DNA of 64,000 nt from Bog-473 sp036489775 (GTDB lineage: Bacteria > Actinomycetota > Acidimicrobiia > Acidimicrobiales > RAAP-2), in assembly GCA_036489775.1 (NCBI GenBank), contig DASXFC010000077.1, positions 37,239-101,238 of the forward strand, given 5' to 3'. Positions 24,340-32,435 of this stretch are shown piece by piece (position 1 is the stretch's first letter; each line of letters opens with the position of its first letter). Position numbers and translations under genes: made by a program. The notes under the pieces were generated by a model. It did not search any database. It worked only from the letters and a program-made list of their open reading frames with translations, and was not told where the DNA came from.

Positions 24340-24514
24340 CGTTGGCGTCTCCGTTGGAGTGTTCTGGCGAGCCAGATCATGATCGGTCGGGTGGTCAAGC
24401 GCAGACTATGGGATCGGCTCAGAACCGGCGCATTTCACGACTCACCCGAGCAACCATCAGCCTGCGACCAGGTCTTTGGCGCGGGGTCCAGCAGGTCTTC
24501 CCGGCCAGTACTGG

Positions 24515-25315
24515 TCAGCTCGGGCCTTTGCGCCCCACCAGATGAAAGACGCGGCTGAGTTGGCGGTAGGGGTCTCGTCGGCTGGCTTCGAGCTCGACCG
24601 CGGCCGTGGCCGCAACCCGCTCTGAGTCCGTGGGATCTAACTCGACTCCACTGAACTCGAACCAGTCGACAAACAGCCACACCCCGTACCAGTGCAGTGG
24701 CTCCACGCCCCCGCTCTGCAGGAGCTCGCTGACTTCTTCCACCGTGTCGGCCCGTCCCCGTACGCCCAGCACCCCGATCCCGCTCCTGGCGTCAAATGCA
24801 GCTAGCGCGTCGTCCCACCGTTGTTCCAAGGCTGGTTGCACCGCCGTCGCCTTGGCGTTGCCCGTCATGATCGAGACCAGGCCACCCGGAGCGGCGCAGT
24901 GGCACAGCTGGTTGACCAACGGCTCGGGCTGCTCGAGATATCCAAGCACCCCATGGCACAGCACGGCAGCAAAGCGTCGGCGCTTCACTGCCTCTTCGGC
25001 ATTCTCACCGTCGGCCTGCAAGAGCGTGACCCGCTGCTGGACTTCGGCCGGCAGCTGCTCGAGTCGTTGTCGTGCTTTGTCCAGCATCGCTGGCGACGGG
25101 TCAAGCAGCGTCACGTCGTAGCCGGCTTGGGCCAGGGGAAACGACTGATTGCCCGCGCCGCCACCGACGTCGAGTACGGGAGCTGGCGGCGGCGGCAGAT
25201 GGTCGAGCAGCTGATGGTGCATCACATAGGTGCGCACGTACCCCTTCACGGATGCGTAGGCCTCATCGACGAATTTGTCGGCCAAGCCGGGGCTGGCCCA
25301 GGTGTCTTCGCTCAC
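24515..25315 (-). CDS. Class I SAM-dependent methyltransferase (CmoM/SmtA-like)
   Basis: 266 residues. Motif I VLDVGGGAGNQS (about 47-58), acidic residue at the end of beta 2 in VTLLDPSP, and AAVLCHGVLGYL for motif IV are readable. The pattern (VKGYVRTYVMHHQLLDHL before motif I) recalls tRNA- or small-molecule methyltransferases of the SmtA/CmoM group. The acceptor is unknown. The preceding 175 bp (24340-24514) between this gene and the 76-residue gene hold nothing I can name. Confidence 0.88.
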   Translation of the reverse strand: MSEDTWASPGLADKFVDEAYASVKGYVRTYVMHHQLLDHLPPPPAPVLDVGGGAGNQSFPLAQAGYDVTLLDPSPAMLDKARQRLEQLPAEVQQRVTLLQADGENAEEAVKRRRFAAVLCHGVLGYLEQPEPLVNQLCHCAAPGGLVSIMTGNAKATAVQPALEQRWDDALAAFDARSGIGVLGVRGRADTVEEVSELLQSGGVEPLHWYGVWLFVDWFEFSGVELDPTDSERVAATAAVELEASRRDPYRQLSRVFHLVGRKGPS

Positions 25316-25504
25316 CGCACCAAGGTACCCGGCCGCCTCCTTTTCGCCGCCTCGGAGCGGCGCCGCAAGGCCGTGGCAAGCTCAGCGCGGCTTCGATACG
25401 GTGACTTCAGTGATGGGCCGTGACCGGCTGCCGGAGAAGAGGCCCATCCACAATGTGAGCGGTCGGGTTCCCGACCACAAGACGATGACCGGGAGGCGAT
25501 GCAT

Positions 25505-25693
25505 ATGAGCAATGGCGATGACAAAGTCAAGGCGGCAGCGTCAGAGCTGACCGCTGCGATGAGCGGGCTGCTGCGCGCCATCGATGCGGTGGGAGACGAC
25601 GGTGCCGCGGCCAGGGAGATTCCCGAAGAACTGCCCGAGGAGCTCGATCGGCTGGTCGCTCGCCTCAACGCGGCTCGTGGATTTAGCGAGTAA
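25505..25693 (+). CDS. Conserved small protein, 62 residues (paralogue of the gene at 10346)
   Basis: Intact second copy of the 62-residue family, identical in length to the copy at 10346 and aligned without gaps (IPE-LPEEL-RL-ARL core). ATG at 25505 has GGGAGG 8 bp upstream; the in-frame ATG at 25499 is too close to that site. The DUF5996 gene begins 7 bp after its stop, so the two form an operon. No function is known to me. Confidence 0.75.
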   Translation: MSNGDDKVKAAASELTAAMSGLLRAIDAVGDDGAAAREIPEELPEELDRLVARLNAARGFSE

Positions 25694-25700
25694 GCCAAGC

Positions 25701-26636
25701 GTGGCGAAACCCGGCGTCCACGGGGCAGCCGCCGATCCGGTGTGGCCCGAGCTGACGTTGTCACAGTGGGATGGAACCCGGGACACACTGCACCTATGGA
25801 CGCAGATCGTCGGGAAGGTGCGGCTCGCCCTCGAACCGATGGTGAATCACTGGTGGCAGGTCCCGTTCTACGTTTCCGCCAGAGGGCTCACCACCTCGCT
25901 GATGCACGAAGGCGGGCGGGGGCTGGAAATGCAGTTCGATTTCCTCGATCAACGTCTCGACCTATGGACCACCGACGGGCTGAACAGCCAAGTCGATCTA
26001 GAACCCGGCTCGGTGGCCGACTTCTACGGGGCCACCATGGCTGCTCTGGCAGAGGTTGGGTTCTCTGTACCCATCTTCGCCCGCCCGGTGGAGATTGCTC
26101 AGGCCATCCCGTTCGCCGAGGACACCGACCTCCGTCCCTACGACCCCGACGCCGCCCGACGATTCTGGCTCGCTCTCGTGCAGGCCAGCCGGGTCATGCG
26201 CATCTTCCGGGCTCGCTACATCGGCAAGGTCAGTCCAGTTCATTTCTTCTGGGGCGCCGACGATCTTGCGGTGTCGCGTTTCTCCGGCCGCACCGCGCCG
26301 AAACATCCCGGGGGAGTGCCCAACTGCGCCGACTGGGTCCAGGAGATGGCCTACAGCCATGAACTGAGTAGCTGCGGATTCTGGCCAGGCGGATCCGCCG
26401 AAGGTTCGTTCTACGCCTACGCGTATCCAGCGCCGGCGGGGTTCTCCGAATGGCCGGTCTCGCCCTCCAGTGCCTATTACGACTCAGAACTTGGGGAATT
26501 CATCCTTCCCTACGCTGACGTTCGCAAGGCAACCGATCCTGATGCCCTCCTCCTCGCCTTTTTCCAGAGCACCTACGAAGCAGCCGCAGAGCTCGGCCGA
26601 TGGGATCGAAAGGCGTTGGAGGTGGCGTCGAGCTAA
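25701..26636 (+). CDS. DUF5996-family protein
   Basis: 311 residues matching the DUF5996 pattern: the opening WPELTLSQWDGTRDTLHLWT, LVNHWWQVPFYVSARGLTTS, FDFLDQRL and the late block PVHFFWGADDLAVSRFSGR plus GSAEGSFYAYAYPAPAGF. The fold and activity are uncharacterised to my knowledge. GTG at 25701 lies just after the 62-residue gene; the longer reading upstream overlaps that gene. Convergent with an MFS gene (stops 5 bp apart). Confidence 0.85.
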   Translation: MAKPGVHGAAADPVWPELTLSQWDGTRDTLHLWTQIVGKVRLALEPMVNHWWQVPFYVSARGLTTSLMHEGGRGLEMQFDFLDQRLDLWTTDGLNSQVDLEPGSVADFYGATMAALAEVGFSVPIFARPVEIAQAIPFAEDTDLRPYDPDAARRFWLALVQASRVMRIFRARYIGKVSPVHFFWGADDLAVSRFSGRTAPKHPGGVPNCADWVQEMAYSHELSSCGFWPGGSAEGSFYAYAYPAPAGFSEWPVSPSSAYYDSELGEFILPYADVRKATDPDALLLAFFQSTYEAAAELGRWDRKALEVASS

Positions 26637-26641
26637 GACGG

Positions 26642-27997
26642 CTAGGTACCGACCCGACGGATCCGCACCCCATCCCTTTGGGATCGAGCATCAATGAGGG
26701 GCCGCGGTGCGAAGTCGACCACATCGCCCGGTTCGACCTCCGACACTTCGGTCCCTACCGCCAAGGTCCTCTGGGGCACGTGCCCGTGTCGGTAGCGCAG
26801 GACGAGAGGAACGCAGGCGGCCAGCGTCGCCACCCCGCCGACCATCACGGAGACCCGCGGATTGCTGGTGTCGGCGATCCAACCCATGAGCGGAGCTCCG
26901 ATGGGGGTGCTGCCGAGGAAGGCGATGGCGTAGAGCGCCATCACCCGACCGCGCATGGTCGGGTCGGCCTGCAGCTGGATGGTGGCGTTGGCGGTGGAGA
27001 TGAACGAGATGCTGCACACGCCCATGAAGACCAGGGCCACCAGGGCAATGGCCTCGGTGGGGGCGACCGAGACCACGAGGAGCATGACGCCGAAGGCCAG
27101 GCCGATCAGGCTGAGCATGGCGGTGCTGGGCCGGCTCCGGTGAGCGACCATGAGACCACCTATGACTGCGCCGATGCCCATGGCCGCCATCAGGGCGCTG
27201 TAGGTGCCGGCGCCGCCGTGGAAGGTGCGGGTGGCCAGCAGCGGGAGGGTGGTCGTGAAGTTGAAGGCGAAGATGCCCACCACCGCCATGGCCAGCAGCG
27301 GATCCCGTAACTCGCGGGTCGACCACACATAGCGAAGACCTTCGCGGACCTGACCCCTGGCCCGCAGCACAACTGGGCGCCGGTACAGATCGGCTGGACG
27401 CATCATGAACAAGGCCACCAGGACCGCGACGTACGACGCGGCGTTGAACAAGAAGCAGGCCGCTAGACCGAAGGCGAAGATGAGGATGCCTCCGATGGCC
27501 GGACCGATCACCCGGGCGGAGTTCATGACCACGCTGTTGAGGCTGATGGCGTTGGGCATCAGGTCATGGCCGACCATCTCGGAGACGAAGGTTTGGCGAG
27601 CCGGGTTGTCGAAGAGGTTCACCACACCAAAGAGCGTGGAGATCAGGTAGACCTCCCAGAGGGTGACGGTGCCCAGCGCCACCAGGAGGCCAAGGGCGCA
27701 GGCCAGCACCCCCGACGCCGACTGGGTGATGTAGAGGAGGCGTCGCTTGTCGACCCGGTCCACGATCAGCCCGCCCCAGGTGCCAAGGAGCAGCATGGGT
27801 AGGAACTGAAGGGCGGTGACGATACCGACGTTGAACCCGTTTCCGTGGAGCCGGTCCGAGAGGACCAGCAGGCCCAGGGCGACCGCGTGCATCCAGGTGC
27901 CTGAGGCCGAGATCACCTGGCCGAAGAAGTAGAGGCGGTAGTTGCGGACCCGCAGGGCCTTGAAGGTCTGTCGGGCGGCCCGGCCGATGGGGCTCAT
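26642..27997 (-). CDS. MFS exporter (EntS/MFS_3-like)
   Basis: 451 residues, twelve predicted helices and a hydrophilic C-terminal tail. YRLYFFGQVISASGTWMHAVAL, the loop IVDRVDKRRLL, NPARQTFVSEMVG and ATIQLQADPTMRGRVMALY are typical of the EntS/MFS_3 group of siderophore and drug exporters. It is the intact paralogue of the frameshifted MFS at 10594-11897. Its ATG overlaps the MarR stop by 4 bp, so the regulator gene precedes it in one operon and an expelled compound may be the inducer. Confidence 0.92.
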   Translation of the reverse strand: MSPIGRAARQTFKALRVRNYRLYFFGQVISASGTWMHAVALGLLVLSDRLHGNGFNVGIVTALQFLPMLLLGTWGGLIVDRVDKRRLLYITQSASGVLACALGLLVALGTVTLWEVYLISTLFGVVNLFDNPARQTFVSEMVGHDLMPNAISLNSVVMNSARVIGPAIGGILIFAFGLAACFLFNAASYVAVLVALFMMRPADLYRRPVVLRARGQVREGLRYVWSTRELRDPLLAMAVVGIFAFNFTTTLPLLATRTFHGGAGTYSALMAAMGIGAVIGGLMVAHRSRPSTAMLSLIGLAFGVMLLVVSVAPTEAIALVALVFMGVCSISFISTANATIQLQADPTMRGRVMALYAIAFLGSTPIGAPLMGWIADTSNPRVSVMVGGVATLAACVPLVLRYRHGHVPQRTLAVGTEVSEVEPGDVVDFAPRPLIDARSQRDGVRIRRVGT

Positions 27998-28470
27998 CCG
28001 TCGGCCACCAAGTGTTCGAGCAGGCTGGTCAAGGTCTCGGCCAGCGCCATCTCAGCCGGATCTAGCGCGGCCAGTCGACGAGTGAGAAAGGCGTTCTTGA
28101 GGGTCCGGATCCGCTGGAGGTTGCGGCGACCCTCGGCCGTGATCCTCACCCGGACCACCCGCCGGTCGACCTCATCGGTCTCCCTGGTCACCAGTCCGGC
28201 GCCCTCCATGGAGGTCACCAACCGGGTCACTGTTGGCGGCTGCACCTGCTCGACCGCGGCGAGCTCGCCCAAGGTCGGACTGCCCAGCCGGTTGACGGTG
28301 CCCAGGGCCGAGGCCTGAGCCGGCGACAACCCGGCGAGGGCCTGCTGCCGAAGTTTGCGGTTGAGGCGAGTCACGGCCGCTCGAAGGCGGCTGGCCAGCT
28401 CGTCGTCAACCCCTGTCCGGCTGGTCGTGGCCTGCGGTTCAGCCAATGCGGTCGGACGGGATGCGCTCAT
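27994..28470 (-). CDS. MarR-family transcriptional regulator
   Basis: 158 residues with a winged helix: GLSPAQASALGTVNRLGSPT, then LAAVEQVQPPTVTRLVTSMEGAGLV and the wing RETDEVDRRVVRVRIT. The ATG at 28470 is chosen because a TATAAT box (28478-28483) covers the alternative ATG at 28479; the likely transcription start then coincides with 28470, giving a leaderless mRNA. A perfect inverted repeat overlaps the promoter, suggesting autorepression and control of the coupled MFS gene. Confidence 0.9.
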   Translation of the reverse strand: MSASRPTALAEPQATTSRTGVDDELASRLRAAVTRLNRKLRQQALAGLSPAQASALGTVNRLGSPTLGELAAVEQVQPPTVTRLVTSMEGAGLVTRETDEVDRRVVRVRITAEGRRNLQRIRTLKNAFLTRRLAALDPAEMALAETLTSLLEHLVADG

Positions 28471-28477
28471 GCCCATC

Positions 28478-28500
28478 ATTATAGTTACTTGTGCTAACTA
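28478..28500 (-). promoter_or_regulatory. MarR promoter and operator
   Basis: On the minus strand a TATAAT -10 box (28483 to 28478) is overlapped by the inverted repeat TAGTTA-N7-TAACTA (28482-28500, perfect arms). The spacing from the -10 box to the ATG at 28470 fits a leaderless transcript. No clear -35 box. Confidence 0.6.
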
Positions 28501-28656
28501 ATAGCGCGCGCTGGGCCTGAGCAAGTGGCGACCACGAACCGCTCGTTTAGCGCTCGACCTGGTGGGAACACGTTTTTGAATAGTCATCGTCCTGCCAGGT
28601 CCGGGGTGCACTCCCAGGACCGTGAAACCAACCCGGATTAAGCGACGGGCAGCAAG

Positions 28657-29598
28657 GTGAGTTGCTCTCGGCGTGTCGGGGTGTTCGTGTCTGCCTTGGC
28701 CGTCGTGTGGGTCGGCACGACGGTTGTGGTCCCTTCGGCCGGCGCGGCCAAGACCCAGGTGGTGACGGCGGCGTATGGCTACTGGCTGGTGGCTCAGGAC
28801 GGCGGGGTCTTCAGTTTTGGCGGCGGGGACTTCTACGGTTCCGCCGCCGGCGCGGAAGGCGCGAACCAACCCTTCGTTGGCATCGCGTCCACCCAGGACG
28901 GTCATGGGTATTGGGCTGCACAGGACGATGGTGCCGTCTGGCCCTTCGGTGACGCCAACACCACGTACGGTCCGGCCTCGACGATCAAAGGTCTCAACGA
29001 GCCAATCGTCGGAATCACTGCGACCCCCGACGCCGGGGGCTATTGGCTGGTGGCGGCCGACGGGGGAGTGTTCAGCTTCGGCGACGCCGGGTTCTACGGA
29101 TCGATGGGTGGCCAGCACCTCAACGCCCGCATCGTTGGCATGGCGACGACCCCGGACGGCCGCGGCTACTGGCTTCTGGGCGAGGACGGCGGAGTCTTCA
29201 GCTTCGGCGATGCTCACTTCTACGGCAGCGCGGTAGGGCAGGTCCCCACTGGTTCCTCGACTTCCTCGACGAGCTTTAATGCCCCGGGTTTCGTGGGAAT
29301 CGCGGCCAGCACGGACGGAGAGGGCTATTGGCTGGTCGAGTCGAACGGGATTGCGGACGCGTTCGGCGCCGCCCCAAAGGTCGGTCCGTCTTCGAGCCTC
29401 AGTCTCAATGCGCCGGTACTGGGCGTCGCTGCCACCCCCGACGGAAACGGATTCTGGGAAGCAGCCGCCGACGGGGGAGTGTTCAGCTTCGGCGATGCCG
29501 TCTTCTCTGGGTCAATGGGAGGGCACCATCTCAACGGCCCTGTCTATGGAATCGCCAGCGCCGCATCTGGAACGGAGATCCGGCCGACGCCATTGTGA
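28657..29598 (+). CDS. Secreted protein of six ~45-residue GYWLVA/DGGVFSFGDA repeats
   Basis: 313 residues. A signal peptide ends near PSAGAAK (about residue 30). The rest is six imperfect repeats, each opening with GYW(L/A) and containing DGGVFSFGDA-type and FYGSxxG-type segments and a closing VGIA-T-DG; repeat boundaries are near residues 41, 84, 127, 169, 222 and 263. The fourth repeat has a Ser/Thr insert. Repeats of this kind are frequent in secreted or wall-bound actinobacterial proteins and may form a beta propeller. The GTG at 28657 has only a weak ribosome binding site. Function unknown, possibly ligand or polymer binding. Confidence 0.82.
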   Translation: MSCSRRVGVFVSALAVVWVGTTVVVPSAGAAKTQVVTAAYGYWLVAQDGGVFSFGGGDFYGSAAGAEGANQPFVGIASTQDGHGYWAAQDDGAVWPFGDANTTYGPASTIKGLNEPIVGITATPDAGGYWLVAADGGVFSFGDAGFYGSMGGQHLNARIVGMATTPDGRGYWLLGEDGGVFSFGDAHFYGSAVGQVPTGSSTSSTSFNAPGFVGIAASTDGEGYWLVESNGIADAFGAAPKVGPSSSLSLNAPVLGVAATPDGNGFWEAAADGGVFSFGDAVFSGSMGGHHLNGPVYGIASAASGTEIRPTPL

Positions 29599-29609
29599 TG
29601 GCGCGGGCC

Positions 29610-29634
29610 CGAGGACAATTTCAAGCCGTCCTCG
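29610..29634 (+). terminator. Hairpin after the repeat-protein gene
   Basis: CGAGGAC (29610-29616) pairs with GTCCTCG (29628-29634), a perfect 7-bp stem with an 11-nt loop, 12 bp after the stop. There is no T-run, so termination is only possible, not shown. Confidence 0.4.
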
Positions 29635-29690
29635 CTTAGCCTGCTCGGTCGAGAGGGTCTGACCATCAGGCTCGACTCGAGAGGAGCATC

Positions 29691-30080
29691 ATGATCGGCG
29701 AAAAGGTGCAGCACTTCCAGGGCAAGGGCACTGATCTCAGCGGGCTTCAGGACAAGATTGAGAGCTACCTGAAGTCCGACGGCTTCTCGACTCAGACGTC
29801 GCCATCGAGTTCCCACGGTACGGTGATCCAGGCCAAGAAGGGCGGCTTCCTCGCCGGCATCGTGGACGCCGACCGCGCCCTTTCGATTGTGATCTCGGGC
29901 GACCCCAACGACTTCACCGTCCGCATCGGCATCGGAAAGTGGCTGAAGAATCTTGGGGTGGCGGCTCTCGAAACCCTCCTGATTAGCGATCTCTTTCTCG
30001 TCATCGATGTGGCGGAGAGTGCGTGGAACCTCGAGATCGAGAGCAAGCTGGCCAAACAGATCGAGTCTCTGGTCGGCTGA
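29691..30080 (+). CDS. Conserved hypothetical protein, 129 residues
   Basis: ATG at 29691 follows GAGAGGAG, a good ribosome binding site. The protein has a DLSGLQDKIESYLKSDGF helix, a central beta-rich part (GTVIQAKKGGFLAG, LSIVISGDPNDFTVRIG) and a hydrophobic helix (VAALETLLISDLFLVIDVA) near residue 95-110 that could be membrane-associated or buried. No family recognised. It lies 95 bp before the carbonic anhydrase start and may share its mRNA. Confidence 0.65.
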   Translation: MIGEKVQHFQGKGTDLSGLQDKIESYLKSDGFSTQTSPSSSHGTVIQAKKGGFLAGIVDADRALSIVISGDPNDFTVRIGIGKWLKNLGVAALETLLISDLFLVIDVAESAWNLEIESKLAKQIESLVG

Positions 30081-30131
30081 GAAACGCGACCAACGGCGTC
30101 AAGAGGCGGAGTCGGTCGATTTCAACACTCG

Positions 30132-30166
30132 ACCTCCTGGGATCAGCCAAGATGTCCCCAGGAGGT
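30132..30166 (+). promoter_or_regulatory. Hairpin sequestering the carbonic anhydrase ribosome binding site
   Basis: ACCTCCTGGG (30132-30141) is perfectly complementary to CCCAGGAGGT (30157-30166) around a 15-nt loop. The right arm contains the complete Shine-Dalgarno GGAGG (30161-30165), 9 bp before the ATG at 30175. In the folded RNA the site would be inaccessible, so this could be an RNA switch, thermosensor or protein-controlled stem. Confidence 0.55.
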
Positions 30167-30174
30167 GCGACCAC

Positions 30175-30678
30175 ATGGACGCCGAGAGATCGTTTTCGGA
30201 CGTGTTGCTGGCCAACGAGACCTATAGCTCGACCTATCAATACGGTGACCTGAAGGGTCGGGCACTCAAGGGTCTGGCTGTTCTGACCTGTATGGACTCT
30301 CGAATCGACCCCCTCGGGATGTTGGGTCTCTCACCGGGCGACGCCAAGATCCTGCGCAACGCCGGCGCCCGGGTCACCGACGACGTGTTGCGGACGCTCG
30401 TACTGGCGGTCTACCTGCTCGGCGTCAACCGGGTCATGATCGTCGCCCATACCGATTGCCGCATGACCGCCGAAAGCGAGAGTGCGGTTCACCGTGCTGT
30501 CGCCGAGGCCGGAGGGCCAGACACCAGGAGCCTGTCGTTCTTGACGACGAGTGATCTGCGGGAATCCGTGGCACACGATGTGCAGAAGATTCGCTCGTCT
30601 CCTTATTTCAACGATCTTCCCGTCGGCGGCTTCATTTACCACCTCGACTCGGGTCATCTGGAAGAAGTCACCTCCTAG
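30175..30678 (+). CDS. Beta-class carbonic anhydrase
   Basis: 167 residues, a short beta-carbonic anhydrase like the mycobacterial Rv1284 group. The zinc ligands and catalytic pair are readable: Cys39-x-Asp41-x-Arg43 in LTCMDSRID, then His92 and Cys95 in VAHTDC. It interconverts CO2 and bicarbonate in the cytosol. The ATG at 30175 follows GGAGG that is hidden in a 10-bp hairpin. Longer in-frame readings upstream overlap the previous gene. The stop overlaps the convergent esterase stop by 4 bp. Confidence 0.92.
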   Translation: MDAERSFSDVLLANETYSSTYQYGDLKGRALKGLAVLTCMDSRIDPLGMLGLSPGDAKILRNAGARVTDDVLRTLVLAVYLLGVNRVMIVAHTDCRMTAESESAVHRAVAEAGGPDTRSLSFLTTSDLRESVAHDVQKIRSSPYFNDLPVGGFIYHLDSGHLEEVTS

Positions 30679-32435
30679 AACTGAGGGGCTCCCAACCCCG
30701 GCAGTAAAAGCCGGGAGTTGGCCGTGCCGCCGAGTCCCACCGTGTTGAGTCCAGGCAGCGACGGGATCTGATCGACCGGGGTGCCGAGGAGGTAGAGCCT
30801 GATCCTCGATCCAGGGGCGAACACGTTCCCCATGGGCAGGAGTTCGACCTCGTACTGGCGCAACTGGCCCGGGGAAGCGTCCGAGGTGTGCGAAAAGTCG
30901 TTGCATGGATCGACGACATCACCCTGGCTGTCGCGCAACGAGCAGCCCGGGTCGATGCCGTGGAAGGACGTCCGCAAGGCGCCGGTGGCCACGGGGTACG
31001 CCGTCCCGTTCGGCAGGACATCGGCGACGACGGCGTAGATATCGGTGACCGGCTCCACGGACGAGAGGTCGATATCGAGAGCCCCGGGTCCCACCATGGT
31101 CCACGGCTTGGTGAGGGCGGGACTGGTGTAGGTGAGCGAGGTGAGGGCGCTCAACGACATGTTGTTGAGTTCGGGGAGGGCCTCTCCGGCTTCGTCCAGT
31201 TCGGAGTCGAGGACCGACGTGTTGTGCAAGTCGGTCTCGGTGAACTCAGAAGGGATGAACGGGTAGGACTGGCTTCCCGAACCGGCCTGCTGCATCGAGA
31301 GGCTCCCGTCGTTGAGCGAAGTGACCGAACTGTTACGCGCGGCCGAGAGGTACAGGGTCGACCACCCCGTCCCCGACAGCGGCCAGGTCGACCCGGTCAG
31401 GTGGGTGACATTGCCACTCAGGAACTGCGTCCGGCTGCCGTTTCCAAGATACGCACTGACGACCGGTTGGTTGGCGGCACTGAGAGGCTGGCCCAGCAAG
31501 TAGTGGTCAAACCAGTTCTCGTATTGCGGAAACGGCCCCGGGTAGCCGGCGGGCGATCCGTCGTGCGCGCCGTAGACCAGGAGATGACTGCCGTAAGCCT
31601 TGGTCGCGTTGAAAGCCGCAAATGGGCCGTCGGGTTCAACGTCGTAGAAGCTGGTGTCGGCCAAGATAGGGATGTGATCGGTGTCGCCCTGGAAGGTTCG
31701 CTGTTGCCAGAATGCGTCATCCGTTGAGTTGGCCAACACGTCGGCACCCACACTGACGAAGCCGAGCGCCGTGCCGGGGATGGTGTTGGGCTCGGTCTTG
31801 AGGCGGGTGGCACCGTCGGCCAGCGTGTCGCCGCCGATGGCCGCCACGACGAACAGGCCGGCCGCGATGTTGGGGATGCCACCGATTTCGAGCAGGTCCC
31901 GGTAGAGATCGGTGCTGCCGGCCATCAAGGCGGCCGCCTTCACGCAGGGCAGCTGGAGATGCATGGCGTTGTACACCACGATGGCCGAGGCTGAAAACCC
32001 GTAGAGCCCGATGCTCCCGTCGCTCCAGGGCTGTGCGCAGGCCCATCCCAGGAACTGGGAGAGGTCGCTCTGATCGGCAGGGCCGGTCGCGTTCAGTGAC
32101 CCACCACTGAGCCCGGTCCCGCGCCACTGCAGTTCGACCACGTTGAACTGTGGACCGACCCACGAGAGGGTGCTGGCCGCCGGCGCGTACGGGCTGTCCT
32201 CCACGATCAGTGGCCGGGCGCTCAGCGGCCCCGTGCCTGCCACGGTGGCGTGGAGCACGACACCATCGGAGGTCTTGAAGCTCAACGACTGCGCCACCTG
32301 TGTCACCTGCGTCGAAGTAGCGGTCGTCGCAGTCGCCGTAGAACCTGGCGTCGACGCCAACGAGATGACCGCGACGGAGAGCGTGGCCAGCAACGCCATG
32401 CCGGTGCGCCGCATCCAACCGGCAGGAATCCTCAT
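30675..32435 (-). CDS. Secreted CocE/NonD-like (S15-type) alpha/beta hydrolase
   Basis: 586 residues. An N-terminal signal sequence (RRTGMALLATLSVAVISLAST) points to secretion. The hydrolase region shows SFKTSDGVVLHATVAGT, LQWRGTGLSGG, GLYGFSASAIV with the probable nucleophile Ser and LLVYGAHDGSPAGYPGP; the C-terminal jelly-roll-like part (LYLSAARNSS, SRIRLYLLGTP) matches X-Pro dipeptidyl-peptidase/cocaine esterase architecture. Last gene of the TetR-SDR-CMD operon, start overlapping the upstream stop by 4 bp. Substrate unknown. Confidence 0.78.
   Translation of the reverse strand: MRIPAGWMRRTGMALLATLSVAVISLASTPGSTATATTATSTQVTQVAQSLSFKTSDGVVLHATVAGTGPLSARPLIVEDSPYAPAASTLSWVGPQFNVVELQWRGTGLSGGSLNATGPADQSDLSQFLGWACAQPWSDGSIGLYGFSASAIVVYNAMHLQLPCVKAAALMAGSTDLYRDLLEIGGIPNIAAGLFVVAAIGGDTLADGATRLKTEPNTIPGTALGFVSVGADVLANSTDDAFWQQRTFQGDTDHIPILADTSFYDVEPDGPFAAFNATKAYGSHLLVYGAHDGSPAGYPGPFPQYENWFDHYLLGQPLSAANQPVVSAYLGNGSRTQFLSGNVTHLTGSTWPLSGTGWSTLYLSAARNSSVTSLNDGSLSMQQAGSGSQSYPFIPSEFTETDLHNTSVLDSELDEAGEALPELNNMSLSALTSLTYTSPALTKPWTMVGPGALDIDLSSVEPVTDIYAVVADVLPNGTAYPVATGALRTSFHGIDPGCSLRDSQGDVVDPCNDFSHTSDASPGQLRQYEVELLPMGNVFAPGSRIRLYLLGTPVDQIPSLPGLNTVGLGGTANSRLLLPGLGAPQF

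Noticed and set aside
26600..27310. Plus-strand frame opposite the MFS gene
   Set aside because: Shadow of the MFS transporter; His/Gly/Asp-rich reading without family.
28498..29217. Minus-strand frame opposite the repeat protein
   Set aside because: Its apparent internal repeats mirror the coding repeats on the plus strand; no independent support.
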